Shown: one piece after another, positions 19,082 through 28,032 of the stretch
Position numbering within the stretch: position 1 is the first letter of the stretch
Layout: every line of letters begins with the position of its first letter
The notes under the pieces: generated by a model
The model's input: the letters and a program-made list of their open reading frames with translations, nothing else
Database searches by the model: none
Told to the model about the DNA's origin: nothing
DNA from: Sedimentisphaerales bacterium
GTDB taxonomy: Bacteria > Planctomycetota > Phycisphaerae > Sedimentisphaerales > SM23-30
Assembly (NCBI GenBank): GCA_016928435.1
Contig: JAFGKT010000027.1
Coordinates: 1-64,000, forward strand
Length of the DNA: 64,000 nt
Direction of reading: 5' to 3'
Program-made: the position numbers and the translations under genes

Positions 19082-20335
19082 TTACATGCCGGTGTCTAGG
19101 AGCCGGTCTGGGAGTTCGGCTAGGTTTCGGGCTCTTTGGACGAACTCTGGTGATGGGTTGGGTATAGCGGGGATTGGTCTATCGAGTGCGGCTTCGGCTT
19201 CGGTGAATAGATTGTATGAGCGGCTTAGGATTCCGGTTGATCCGAGGAGGAAGTTGTATGCGGGGGTTAGATCGTCGTTTTGATCGAGGCTGCGTCGGAA
19301 TCTGCTGGTGAAGTTGGCGTTATCGGTGATGGCATAGAAGCCCTGTTCGCCTTCAATTAGGACGGCGCGGAGGTTTGTTTGGCTTTGCTCGCTGAGGATA
19401 TTTATGGGTTGGGGGTTGGGGGTGTCGGCGGTTACTTCGGGGCGGTAATTGGTTCCCATGGCATAGCGGTCGTAGGCAGCAGAGAAGAGTTCGGCGGCGG
19501 CGCGTACGAGTCGGATTTCCTGAGCGGATTCTTGTTCAAGGGTGCCTTCGTTGACGAGGTCGAAGATAGTGTTGAGGATATCGAGGTCGCTGCGTTCATC
19601 GGATACGTCCCAGTTGCGATACTGGACGGTTCGGACTTGGGCGCAGCGGATTAGGATTTCGGCGGCGGACTGGGCTTGGGGCAGTACGCGGGTTGCTTGG
19701 GCTATCTGGGTTATGACGAGTGGTTCGGTTTCGTTATCGAGCATGGCGTTAAGTTGTCCGATGACGCTTTGGAGGGTTTCGTCGTCGGAGAGGGAATTAC
19801 GGAGTGTGTCGAAGATACGTTCTTGGGTAAGGCCTGTTAGAGCCCAATATCGGATTTCGGCGGCGGGGTCGGTTGTGAGTTGCAGGAGTTGGTCGATGAG
19901 TATGGGGTTGTCGGTTCGAGTGATGATGATGACGAGGGCGAGTCGGAGCTGCTGGGCGAGCCATCGATCCTGCATTTGGGTAGCGAACTCGAGGATTTGG
20001 GGTGTTTGGGCGGCGATGGAATCGGCGAATTGGTCGGAATAGGCTTGTCGCGCGGCTTGGACGGCGCTGTTGCTGTTTCGGACGTTGATAAGTGTTTCCG
20101 TGGCGGCGCTGATTTCCTGGGCGGTTTGGCTGAGCATCATAATACTGAACTGCTGCTGGATGTATCGATCGACGATGTTGAGGTCGGTGTCGCCTGGTTG
20201 GAGGGTGCTTTTGGCGCGGACGGCGTCGAGCTGGCTTTGGGTTATCTGCTGGGCGGAAGCGGATTGAGTGATGCAGAACGCGAGGGTGATGGTTAGCAGG
20301 GTGATGGTGATGGGGCGATTAAGGATGATTTTCAT
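19082..20335 (-). CDS. Exported alpha-helical protein of unknown function, possible HEAT-like repeats
   Basis: 417 residues with a clean Sec signal peptide (TITLLTITLAFCITQSASA, cleavage before QQITQ). The mature part is almost wholly alpha-helical. Segments such as LLQLTTDPAAEIRYWALTGL and LVITQIAQATRVLPQAQSA look like HEAT or armadillo-type repeats. I recognise no named family. It is probably periplasmic and involved in protein-protein contacts. It lies alone between repeat-filled gaps, so context gives no function. Confidence 0.7.
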   Translation of the reverse strand: MKIILNRPITITLLTITLAFCITQSASAQQITQSQLDAVRAKSTLQPGDTDLNIVDRYIQQQFSIMMLSQTAQEISAATETLINVRNSNSAVQAARQAYSDQFADSIAAQTPQILEFATQMQDRWLAQQLRLALVIIITRTDNPILIDQLLQLTTDPAAEIRYWALTGLTQERIFDTLRNSLSDDETLQSVIGQLNAMLDNETEPLVITQIAQATRVLPQAQSAAEILIRCAQVRTVQYRNWDVSDERSDLDILNTIFDLVNEGTLEQESAQEIRLVRAAAELFSAAYDRYAMGTNYRPEVTADTPNPQPINILSEQSQTNLRAVLIEGEQGFYAITDNANFTSRFRRSLDQNDDLTPAYNFLLGSTGILSRSYNLFTEAEAALDRPIPAIPNPSPEFVQRARNLAELPDRLLDTGM

Positions 20336-20425
20336 TTTTGACTCCGTTGATGGATTTATTAGATGGCCTTGATGTTTATATGGGTTAAAGGGTTTACGGG
20401 GCAGTCTAGAAGCAGGTGGCAGTGC

Positions 20426-20863
20426 CTACTTTTTCTTTATGCAAAGTCCAATGATAATAAACAGAATTCCTGTGGCTGGCACAACAAATAAAAAGGCTTT
20501 TGATATTGGCCCATTTGGTGGTTCCGTGACAAGAGGCAGGATAAAAGGCAATACTGCAAGTAAGACTCCAAAGAGCATCAAAGCATTTTTTGTATTGCCG
20601 AGAGGGTGTGCGTTACGGAAGATATCATTTTCAATCACTTCGTCATTAATATGTAAGTCAAACTTTGGACATAAAAATCCTGATGTTGTGACTATTTTGA
20701 TGGAATATGTATCGTGTTGTATATGGGTTGAGCCGGGTTTTTTGATACCTTTTTCGTTATGAATCTCAGATCCGTCAAGGCTGACTACCGCTCTTCCGCT
20801 TTCTGTTACTTTTATTGACAATTCATGATCGTTATTATTTCCGATGTTGAATGTTCTCTGCAT
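20426..20863 (-). CDS. Small membrane protein of unknown function
   Basis: 145 residues from the ATG at 20863, chosen because GAGG stands eight bases upstream; an in-frame extension to 20953 is possible but starts with an unlikely basic peptide. The N-terminal two thirds (MQRTFNIGNNNDHELSIKV) form a soluble beta-rich domain. Two transmembrane helices follow (ALMLFGVLLAVLPFILPL and AFLFVVPATGILFIIIGLCI), then a KKK tail. No family is recognised. The gene is AT-rich and lacks the G/T skew of its neighbours, which may mark a recent arrival. Confidence 0.55.
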   Translation of the reverse strand: MQRTFNIGNNNDHELSIKVTESGRAVVSLDGSEIHNEKGIKKPGSTHIQHDTYSIKIVTTSGFLCPKFDLHINDEVIENDIFRNAHPLGNTKNALMLFGVLLAVLPFILPLVTEPPNGPISKAFLFVVPATGILFIIIGLCIKKK

Positions 20864-21128
20864 TTTTTTTGCCTCAACTTCCAAATCGGGGGCTATTTGC
20901 CCAGTGGTTGGTATTAGGAATGCCTTTGGGCGGCCGGGTCTGAATTTACGCAAGTTATTTGCTATTGGTTAATAGCGATTATTAGGCTAACTGCTGGGGG
21001 GGTAGCTGTCAAGGAGATTCCTGGGTTGACGGGGTTGGGGGGGGTGCGGTATTATTGGGCGTAAATTTAGGGGGTGGCGTGGTTTGCGTATTTATTTCGC
21101 CTGATTGGTCAGGGAACTGTGAGCAAAA

Positions 21129-21257
21129 GCGGATTCGCCTTCGGCGAGGGTGTTTTTTTCTGGATTCCCGCCTTCGCGGGAATGACATTATGTTGGCGTG
21201 GTTTGTGTATTTTGGGTTAGTTAGTTCGGACCCCCGAACATGAAGTTCGGGGGCTAA
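21129..21257 (+). repeat. R9, R4 and R1 palindromes upstream of prfB
   Basis: GCGGATTCGCCTTCGGCGAG (about 21129-21148), TGGATTCCCGCCTTCGCGGG with AATGACA (21161-21187) and R1 CCCCCGAAC-atgaa-GTTCGGGGG (21231-21253). The R1 copy ends only 28 bp before the prfB start codon, so it lies in or beside the prfB leader. Confidence 0.8.
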
Positions 21258-21281
21258 CAAGTGATGTTTTAGGAGAAGTTG

Positions 21282-22395
21282 ATGATAGAAATAGAGGAAG
21301 TTGATTCGATATTGGAAGATTTAACGGCCCGGATCACAAAAATCCGGGACTCTCTTTGACTTGTCTGGGAAACAAAAGCGTTTGGCGGAGTTGGAGGAGG
21401 AGATGGGTTGCGCGGGGTTTTGGGATAACGCTGAGTCGGCACAGAAGACGATAGCGGAACTGAAAACAATAAAAGCGAGTGCGGACCCGATCCGCAAAGC
21501 GTTGGAACAGGCAGAAGAACTGAATCTGCTTTGGGAGATGGCGCAGGACGAGGATGACGACCAGACCCGTAAGGAAGTGGCGGAGACGCTGGAGAAATTC
21601 CAGGGGACGGTTGAGAAGGTGGAGCTGGCGAGTCTGCTGAGCGGAGAGAATGACGCGTATGATTGTTTCTTTAGTATCCACGCTGGGGCTGGGGGTACGG
21701 AGAGTTGTGATTGGGCGAGTATGCTTTTGCGGATGTACACGCGGTATTTTGATGATTGCGGGTATAAGTATGAACAGATGGATATTGTGCCGGGCGAGGA
21801 GGCGGGGATACGTTCGGTGACGCTGCGGGTAAAAGGGGCGTACGCGTTTGGTTATTTGTCGTGTGAGGCGGGGGTGCATCGTTTGGTGCGGATAAGTCCG
21901 TTTGATTCGGCGAAGCGAAGGCATACGAGTTTTGTGGCGGTGGATGTTTTGCCTGACTACGGGGAAGAAGCGGAAGTGGAGATCGATCCTAACGAGATCG
22001 AGATGGAGTTTTATTGTAAGGCCAGCGGTGCGGGCGGGCAGAATGTGAATAAGGTGGCGACGGCGGTGCGGATATTGCATAAGCCGACGGGGATCGTGGT
22101 GGATTGCGTTTCGGAGCGTTCGCAGCATCAGAATAGGGCGTTGGCGTTGGCGCTGTTGAAAGCGAAGATAGAACGGGTGGAGCAGCAAAAGCGCGATGCG
22201 GAACTGGCGAAGATTTATGGTGAGAAGGGGGATATCGCTTGGGGGAATCAGATTCGCAGTTATGTGTTGCAGCCTTACCAGATGGTGAAGGATCATCGGA
22301 CGGATTATCAGGTGGGGAATCCGCTGGTGGTGCTGGACGGTGAGCTGGATGGGTTTATCGCGAGCTATCTGCGACATCGGGCGGGGAAGCGTTAG
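21282..22395 (+). CDS. prfB: Peptide chain release factor 2, expressed through a programmed +1 frameshift
   Basis: The gene starts at ATG 21282 (AGGAG at 21271). It runs 25 codons to an in-frame TGA at 21357 preceded by CTT, and continues in the +1 frame to 22395, giving about 370 residues. CTT-TGA-C is the autoregulatory frameshift of bacterial RF2: when RF2 is scarce the ribosome slips and makes more. Downstream, SPF in VRISPFDSAKRRHTSF is the RF2-specific stop-codon tripeptide (UGA/UAA), and GGQ in ASGAGGQNVNKV drives peptidyl-tRNA hydrolysis. The frameshift is regulation, not damage. The usual AGGGGG stimulator before the slip site is poor here (CGGGAC), and a 7-bp hairpin lies in its place. 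Confidence 0.95.
21328..21360 (+). promoter_or_regulatory. RF2 programmed frameshift site with upstream hairpin
   Basis: Slip codon CTT at 21354-21356, stop TGA at 21357-21359, next base C, which is the classic CUU-UGA-C site. Immediately upstream, CCCGGAT (21328-21334) and ATCCGGG (21342-21348) form a perfect 7-bp stem with a 7-nt loop. The Shine-Dalgarno-like stimulator found in E. coli is weak here. Confidence 0.85.
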
Positions 22396-22410
22396 CGGCA
22401 TGAAGCCACA

Positions 22411-22995
22411 GAAGAGAACCACGAATTCACACTAATCGTCACTAATAAGAAATTAGCTGCCAGGGGCGAAGGCGGTGATACAGGAGGATTCATCGGGAGT
22501 GCAATGAAGACGGTAAGGTCAGGGAATTTTTTAACCGCGAAAAACACGAAAAGAGACGGGGAATATTAGACAGGATGGACAAGATTTTCAGGATTCATAA
22601 TTAGTAGCCAAAGGCGGGGCAGAGATGCGAATGGTTTCGGTAGGTTGGCGGGATTAGATATTCAAATAGGACAGAAAAAGATTTTAGAAGGATTAATATG
22701 ATAAAAGCCGGTGATTGTTTTTTGGTTTGACGGGGTTTTTCGGGGCGGTATGATCGGGGAGCGGTTGGGATTTGCAGTGTTGTTGGTTGGCAGAGATTTT
22801 TTGGGGATGCGTTTTGTCAGGGATGGATTCCCGCCTTCGCGGGAATGACAGAGTCAAGAATAAGCACAGGGTATTCGAACCCACCGAACGTAAAGTTCGG
22901 GGGCTAACAGTGATGGTTGGTTAGTGAAGAACGCAAGTTGCTTAGAATGTTTAAGCATCAGGGATGGATCCCGCATCAAGTGCGGGATGACAGTT
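22411..22995 (+). repeat. Repeat-filled intergenic region between prfB and the sppA-like gene
   Basis: 685 bp without a gene. It contains an R6 unit in permuted order (about 22419-22560: ACTAATAAGAAATTAGCTGC then TTAACCGCGAAAAACACG), a GACAGGATGGACAAGATTTT element (about 22570), R4 at 22824-22850, R1 at 22881-22903 (one arm mismatch), and a palindrome GGATCCCGCATCAAGTGCGG with GATGACA (about 22967-22992). All are in the + orientation. I see no RNA gene. Confidence 0.7.
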
Positions 22996-23080
22996 TCATT
23001 GCGGCAGAAGCGTGGTGTTCGGGCGTGCAAAAGGGAATAGGCGGCGTCGGGGATGGTGGGCACGGGGTGCCCCTTGTGGG

Positions 23081-24103
23081 TTATTGGTTGATGTTTCCTG
23101 CTTGCCAGAGGTATAGGAATTGGGCGCCGGGTTGGGCGGTTAGCCAGGCGGGGAGTTCGATGTTGACGAGGGAGCTGGGGGCGGTGTTGGGGTTGTTGGC
23201 GTAGATGGTTGAGGCGTAGCCGATTGGCCGATGATAGATTACTACTCGTGCGCGTTGGATGCCGGCGAGTTGTTTGGCCCATTCGATGGCGTCGGTTGGG
23301 TAGCCTATTTGGTCGATGAGGTTGGCTTGGAGTGCATCTTCGGCGGTGAAGACTCGGCCGTCAGCTAGTGGTTCCAATTGGGCGCGGTCGAGAGCGGGGC
23401 GTCCAGCCAAGACGACATTGAGGAAGTTTTCGTAGAACTGCATGACGATAGTGTTGAGTACTTGTCGTTCATCGTCGCGGAGATCGTGTAGGGGTGAAGC
23501 GAGGTCTTTGAGTTGGCCGCTGGTTATGGCTTCGGCGCGTACGCCGATATGCTCCATGGTTCCGGCGAAGCTGATGGTCTGCATAATTGTGCCGATGCTG
23601 CCGGTGATAGTGGATGGTTGGGCGACTATGCCATCGGTTCCGCAGGCGAGGTAGTAAGCGCCACTGGCGGCGACATCGAGCATGCAGGCGATTACGGGTA
23701 TTCCGGTGCGTTGTCGGAAGCTCTGGAGTTCGTGGTACATTAGGTCACTGGCGGCGACGGTACCTCCGGGCGAATTCAGGCGGAGTACGACGGCGCGGAC
23801 GTTGGAATCGAATTCAGCGGCGCGGAGTTTTTCGGTGAACAGGCTGACGGGGTTTTCGCCGGATTGGAGAAGGCCGGTCTCGGCTTGGTTTACTAGAACG
23901 CCGTCCACGTCGATGATGACTATCTTGTCGTGGTCGAACCAGCCGGCGTTGCTGTGTTGGGGTAAGACGGTTTCCTGCAATACCTGTTGGCTGGGGGCGA
24001 CTCGTACGACGAATGTAGGTGAGCCGCAGCCGACGATGAACAGGAGGCAGATGCAGGGGATGAGGTGTTGGAGGCGACGGGCGGAATTAGCGATATTTTT
24101 CAT
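23081..24103 (-). CDS. S49-family signal peptide peptidase-like lipoprotein (SppA type)
   Basis: 340 residues. An N-terminal signal with lipobox FIVGC (Cys26) predicts a lipoprotein. The S49 protease domain shows VVLRLNSPGGTVAASD, then nucleophile Ser147 in DVAASGAYYLACG and general base Lys199 in ITSGQLKDLASPL, the Ser/Lys dyad of SppA in a single-copy (short) enzyme. It would cleave leftover signal peptides or membrane-protein fragments at the periplasmic face. Lipidation is uncommon for SppA and sets this copy apart. It is leftward; the gap to the DUF1844 gene holds terminator-like R2 repeats. Family is certain, substrate unknown. Confidence 0.9.
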   Translation of the reverse strand: MKNIANSARRLQHLIPCICLLFIVGCGSPTFVVRVAPSQQVLQETVLPQHSNAGWFDHDKIVIIDVDGVLVNQAETGLLQSGENPVSLFTEKLRAAEFDSNVRAVVLRLNSPGGTVAASDLMYHELQSFRQRTGIPVIACMLDVAASGAYYLACGTDGIVAQPSTITGSIGTIMQTISFAGTMEHIGVRAEAITSGQLKDLASPLHDLRDDERQVLNTIVMQFYENFLNVVLAGRPALDRAQLEPLADGRVFTAEDALQANLIDQIGYPTDAIEWAKQLAGIQRARVVIYHRPIGYASTIYANNPNTAPSSLVNIELPAWLTAQPGAQFLYLWQAGNINQ

Positions 24104-24131
24104 ATGTTACACCTGTCAGAGTTCTTGTGTT

Positions 24132-24216
24132 AAAACCCCCTGACGGGTCAGGGGGCTAATTTGTTGGTGTTTTTTTGAGTTCTTTTGTTAAAACCGGCCT
24201 GAGCAGGTCAGGGGGC
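24132..24216 (-). terminator. Two R2 repeats, terminator-like for the pyrG operon
   Basis: CCCCCTGACGGGTCAGGGGG (24136-24155) and a degenerate copy (24194-24215) sit just after the DUF1844 stop. Read on the minus strand, each is a GC-rich stem followed by TTTTAAC, so they can act as intrinsic terminators for kdsB-pyrG-DUF1844. Confidence 0.6.
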
Positions 24217-24239
24217 GAATTTTATGTGTCGAAGGGGTT

Positions 24240-24665
24240 TTAGAACTGTGCTGTTGAGACGTATTGCATGCGCAGTTCGTGTAGGGTTCTTGAAAGCAGT
24301 TGGTTTTCGTCTTCGGTGAGGTTACCTTTGGTTTTTTCTTCGAGTACGCCGAGCATGTCGATGTGGTGTTTGGCGAGGTCTAGGTTAACTTTAGGTTTTT
24401 TGTCACCTTCGGCGGGGCCTAGTTTTCCGAGGCAGAACAGCGCTTGTACGGCCAGGGAATTGACCAAAGTTAGGAACGAGGCTGGCGGCATAGGGCTGGG
24501 CTGGTTTTTTTTGGCGCCGGGCGCAGCGGTTGATTTGGCTTCGGTTGTTTGCTGAGCGGCCTTTTCCTGTTTTTCTTTTTCGATCAGTTTTTCTTTGTCG
24601 GCTTTTGCCTGAGCTTTCCAATCGTCATCTGACACTATTTTTCGCTCTTGATCTTGGTTGGACAT
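24240..24665 (-). CDS. DUF1844 family protein
   Basis: 141 residues from ATG 24665 (GGAG eight bases upstream). A charged Lys/Glu/Gln-rich N-terminal half (KADKEKLIEKEKQEKAAQQ) is probably disordered or coiled. A helical DUF1844 domain follows (PPASFLTLVNSLAVQALFCL, AKHHIDMLGVLEEKTKGNLT), ending with the usual L-x-E-L-R-M-x-Y-V. The function of DUF1844 is unknown. The reading frame overlaps the 3' end of pyrG by 41 bp, so the two are translationally linked. Confidence 0.8.
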   Translation of the reverse strand: MSNQDQERKIVSDDDWKAQAKADKEKLIEKEKQEKAAQQTTEAKSTAAPGAKKNQPSPMPPASFLTLVNSLAVQALFCLGKLGPAEGDKKPKVNLDLAKHHIDMLGVLEEKTKGNLTEDENQLLSRTLHELRMQYVSTAQF

Positions 24666-26460
24666 TTGAACGCTCCGCTTTGATACTGCTTTGAATGGTT
24701 TTGTTAATGGTTTCGGCGGCGGTGAAGCCGTCGGGCAGGTCTTGGTCGGGGTGGTTAATTTTTCTCGCGGCGGCGACAAGGCCTACAAACATTTCTTGGG
24801 GATGGAGTGGTCTGGAGGTCATGCAAGGGTGAGCCTGAGTGCCGATGAAGTATGGGTGGTTGGGGAGTTCCAGGATTTGCATGATTGGTTCGCCGGGCGC
24901 TTTGCCTGAGAATACCAAGCCGTTTTTGGTCAAGGTATCGATATATTGGGGATCGACTTCGAGTCGATGTCGGAATCTCATGCGTACGGAGGTTGCTCCG
25001 CCGAACAAGCGATGTGCTAAGGTTTCTGGGTTGATTTCGACGTTTTTGCCGCCTAGTCGCATGTTGCCGCCTAGTCCTTCGATGCCTTCCTGTTCGGGCA
25101 GGATGCTGACTACTGGGCATTGGCAATCCTTTTGGAGTTCGGTGCTGTTGGCGTTTTTGAGGCCGCAGACGTTACGTGCGAACTCGATGACCGCCATTTG
25201 GAAACCGAAACAGATTCCCAGATAGGGCAGGTTGTTTTCTCGGGCGTATTTGATGCAGGCAATTTTGCCCTCGGCGCCGCGGGTACCGAACCCTCCTGGT
25301 ACTATTATGCCGTTCAGGCCGGCGAGTTTTTCGGTGACGTTGTTATCGTTTAGGTCGCTGGTGTCGATCCATTCGATATCTATTTTGGTGCTGAGTGCGG
25401 CTCCGCTGTGTTCGAGTGCGTGGATGATGCTGGCGTAGCTGTCGCGCAGGGATGTGTATTTGCCGGTTATTCCGATTCTGACGTGGTATTTGCGATTGGA
25501 GTCTCGTTCGACGAAGTCGCACCAACTGAGCCAAGCGTGACGTTCATGTTGGAGGTTGACGCGTTCATCGAGGCGCAGCATACGGATGACTTCAAAGTCT
25601 AGTCCTGATTCTCGCAACATTTCGGGGACGACATAGATGCTTTCGCAGTCGTGCATACTGAATACTCGTTCGAGGGGGACGTTGGCATATTGGGCTATTT
25701 TTTGGCGGACTTTATCGACGACGGGATGCTCTGCTCGGCAGGCGATGATATGTGGTTGGACGCCGTTTTCCATTAAGCGTTTGATGCCTAGCTGTGCGGC
25801 TTTGGATTTTTGTTCGCCTAGGGTTTTTGGTTCGAGGACATAGGTTAGAGCGACGAAACAGACGGAGCCGGGGCCTTCTTCGTAGGCTAGTTCGCGGACG
25901 GCTTCGATGTAGTATGCGTTTTCGACATCTCCGACGGTTCCGCCGATTTCGATGAAGACGACGTCGGCTTGACTGGCGACTGCTAGTTCTCTGAGTCGCA
26001 TTTTTACTTCGCCGGTGACGTGGGGGATCATTTGTACATCGCGTCCGAGATAATCACCGTGGCGTTCTTTTTCGAGGACTCTGGTGAAGATTTGGCCGCT
26101 GGTGGTGAAGTTCATTCCGGTTAAGTCTTGGTCGAGCATGCGTTCGTAGGTGCCGAGGTCCATGTCGCATTCCATGCCGTCGTCGAGAACGAATACTTCT
26201 CCGTGTCGGAAGGGATTTAGGGTTCCGCTATCGACATTGAGGTAGCCTTCGAGTTTGACGGGTGAGACTTTAAGGCCTTTGTCCTGCATTAGCTTGGCGA
26301 GACTGCTGGAGAAAATACCTTTTCCCAGTCCGCTCATTACGGTGCCGGTGATGACGACGTATTTGCATCGGCCTCGGATATAGCCGGTTGGCAATGGGGT
26401 ATAAAACTCCGTTTCGTCCGATACGTCACTCACGCTGCTTAATAAATCTTCAGTACTCAA
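24625..26460 (-). CDS. pyrG: CTP synthase, divergent (catalytic HPE changed to HPC)
   Basis: 611 residues. CTP synthase makes CTP from UTP using ATP and glutamine-derived ammonia. An N-terminal extension of about 32 residues precedes the amidoligase domain: P-loop SGLGKG (43-48), then VEIGGTVGD-type FIEIGGTVGD. The glutaminase domain has nucleophile Cys417 in LGICFGFQMA and His544, but the usual third triad residue of HPE is Cys546 (HPCMTSRP). The strongly conserved KLDPYLNVDPGTM segment reads KLEGYLNVDSGTL. These changes put it in a divergent branch. The frame is intact and the gene lies with kdsB, as often seen in Gram-negatives. It could rely on free ammonia or on a rearranged triad. A C-terminal basic tail overlaps the DUF1844 start. 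Confidence 0.92.
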   Translation of the reverse strand: MSTEDLLSSVSDVSDETEFYTPLPTGYIRGRCKYVVITGTVMSGLGKGIFSSSLAKLMQDKGLKVSPVKLEGYLNVDSGTLNPFRHGEVFVLDDGMECDMDLGTYERMLDQDLTGMNFTTSGQIFTRVLEKERHGDYLGRDVQMIPHVTGEVKMRLRELAVASQADVVFIEIGGTVGDVENAYYIEAVRELAYEEGPGSVCFVALTYVLEPKTLGEQKSKAAQLGIKRLMENGVQPHIIACRAEHPVVDKVRQKIAQYANVPLERVFSMHDCESIYVVPEMLRESGLDFEVIRMLRLDERVNLQHERHAWLSWCDFVERDSNRKYHVRIGITGKYTSLRDSYASIIHALEHSGAALSTKIDIEWIDTSDLNDNNVTEKLAGLNGIIVPGGFGTRGAEGKIACIKYARENNLPYLGICFGFQMAVIEFARNVCGLKNANSTELQKDCQCPVVSILPEQEGIEGLGGNMRLGGKNVEINPETLAHRLFGGATSVRMRFRHRLEVDPQYIDTLTKNGLVFSGKAPGEPIMQILELPNHPYFIGTQAHPCMTSRPLHPQEMFVGLVAAARKINHPDQDLPDGFTAAETINKTIQSSIKAERSNVQPRSRAKNSVR

Positions 26461-26572
26461 CGGTAAACTCCATTTCTTACAATTACTGCAATCTCTTTTT
26501 CCAACAAAGACTGATATATTTCACTTAGAAGGTGTTAATAATGTTATCGTCTTCGGCGATGTTGTCTTATTT

Positions 26573-26600
26573 CTGGATTCCCGCCTGCGCGGGAATGACA
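26573..26600 (+). repeat. R4 palindrome between kdsB and pyrG
   Basis: TGGATTCCCGCCTGCGCGGG followed by AATGACAC, in the 142-bp gap. It touches the kdsB stop codon. Confidence 0.75.
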
Positions 26601-26602
26601 CG

Positions 26603-27364
26603 TTATTTTTCTGTTGCCGGGGTTTGTTGTATTTGGGCGTATCGCTGCACGAAGTCTTGATATTGCTGGGGGGTATCGATTCCTACGGCGGTGTGTTTTA
26701 CGTTGGCGACGGCGATTTTAAGGCCGTTCTCTAAGGCGCGAAGCTGTTCGAGTTTTTCGGATAGTTCCAAGGGAGTGGCGGGCATGGCACTGAGTTTAAG
26801 CAGTACATTTTTGCGATATGCGTATATTCCGAGGTGCTTTCGACAGAGTTTGAGATTTAAGCCTTGGTCGGCGTCGCGCTGATAGGGGATAGGCGAACGG
26901 GAGAAGTACAGGGCGTGGCCTTGTTTGTCGGTGACGACTTTGACGACATTGGGGTTTTGTATTTCCCGGGCAGTATCAAACGGGGCGCAGAGGGTTGCCA
27001 TATCGCAGGCATTATCATTTTGGAGCAAGCGTACTAGGGTGTCGATGTTATCGGGGAGTATTTCGGGCTCATCGCCTTGGACATTGATGATGATGTCGGC
27101 ATCGAGCGACGAGACCGCTTCCGCGACCCGATCCGTACCACTATTATGGTCTTTTCGGGTTATGCAACATTGTCCGCCGAACTCATCACATGCTTGTGCT
27201 ACCACTTGGGCGTCTGTCGCTATGAGGACATTATCGACCAATGCCGCTTCGCAGACACGTTCGTAAACGTGCTGGATGAGGTATTTGCCGGTCTGTTTAG
27301 CGAGAACTTTCCCCGGGAAGCGCGATGACTCGTAACGGGCAGGAATGACGGCGATTACTGTCAA
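26603..27364 (-). CDS. kdsB: 3-deoxy-manno-octulosonate cytidylyltransferase (CMP-Kdo synthetase)
   Basis: 253 residues, the normal length. It activates Kdo with CTP for lipid A-core assembly in the cytoplasm. Signatures: VIPARYESSRFPGKVLA at the N-terminus (CTP binding), ATDAQVV, NSGTDRVAEA, NVQGDEPEI (Mg-binding Asp), and YFSRSPIPYQRD. Its presence implies LPS or a Kdo-containing glycan, hence a Gram-negative type outer membrane. The next gene is pyrG, which supplies CTP, a functional pairing found in many genomes. Confidence 0.95.
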   Translation of the reverse strand: MTVIAVIPARYESSRFPGKVLAKQTGKYLIQHVYERVCEAALVDNVLIATDAQVVAQACDEFGGQCCITRKDHNSGTDRVAEAVSSLDADIIINVQGDEPEILPDNIDTLVRLLQNDNACDMATLCAPFDTAREIQNPNVVKVVTDKQGHALYFSRSPIPYQRDADQGLNLKLCRKHLGIYAYRKNVLLKLSAMPATPLELSEKLEQLRALENGLKIAVANVKHTAVGIDTPQQYQDFVQRYAQIQQTPATEK

Positions 27365-28032
27365 GCGTCCACCTGTCCTTTGCAGGGCTTACCACTAGAA
27401 AAAACGGAAACCAACTGCGCGACAATGTTAGCACGGGGCTCGTTTTATGTCAAATGCTTTTTATGGGTGCGGTATTTGTGGGTTAGGGCATTATGGGACT
27501 GTGGATTTCGCGGATTTTTCATTTAGATTGGGGTGGTAATTTAGACACCCAGGGGGATGGCCTGGATTGCAATAATTAGTTGGTGAGGTCGGGGAAGCCG
27601 GCAAGATGCCAGCGGTACTTGGTTGATCGGGGAGGAATGCCGGCGGTGCGAACCGCACTGGTATATATTGCGTTTTGGGCTCTGTTTGGGGGGGATTTGC
27701 TTGTTTGGTTGTGACTTTTTGACAACACAGATGGGGGGAGCGGGCCGGGGGGTGTAATTAGCTAAGTATTTGTTGCAACAGGGTTTATGTAGTGGGGCTG
27801 TGGAATCCATGTTGTTTGTCTTCAACACGGAATTGTGTGTGGGGGAATTGGGCCAATGTTTTTTGGGTGGACTTACCGATATAAAGGTATTGAGGGGTTG
27901 AGTTTATGGTGAGTATTAAAAAGATGTTGTTGGGGGCGTCTGTGGCACCTTGTTTGCTGAAGTTGTATGTAGGAGGCCTTGCCTTGCGAGAGAGGGTGTT
28001 GTATTTGAGAGAGAGTGTTGTAATTAAGGTAG
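27365..28032. other. Long intergenic region without recognised gene
   Basis: 668 bp between divergent kdsB and the PilZ gene. Short palindromic pieces GCCGGCAAGATGCCAGCGGT (about 27598-27617) and AATGCCGGCGGTGCGAACCG (about 27637-27656) belong to the R10 family also seen at about 37211 and 56899. I see no convincing RNA gene or ORF in the remainder. Confidence 0.5.

Noticed and set aside
21282-21360. prfB as a pseudogene because of the in-frame TGA
   Set aside because: The stop is the conserved CTT-TGA-C programmed frameshift site of RF2.
24666-24779. N-terminal extension of the DUF1844 protein
   Set aside because: Overlaps pyrG further with a Pro/Thr-rich peptide; ATG 24665 has a proper RBS.
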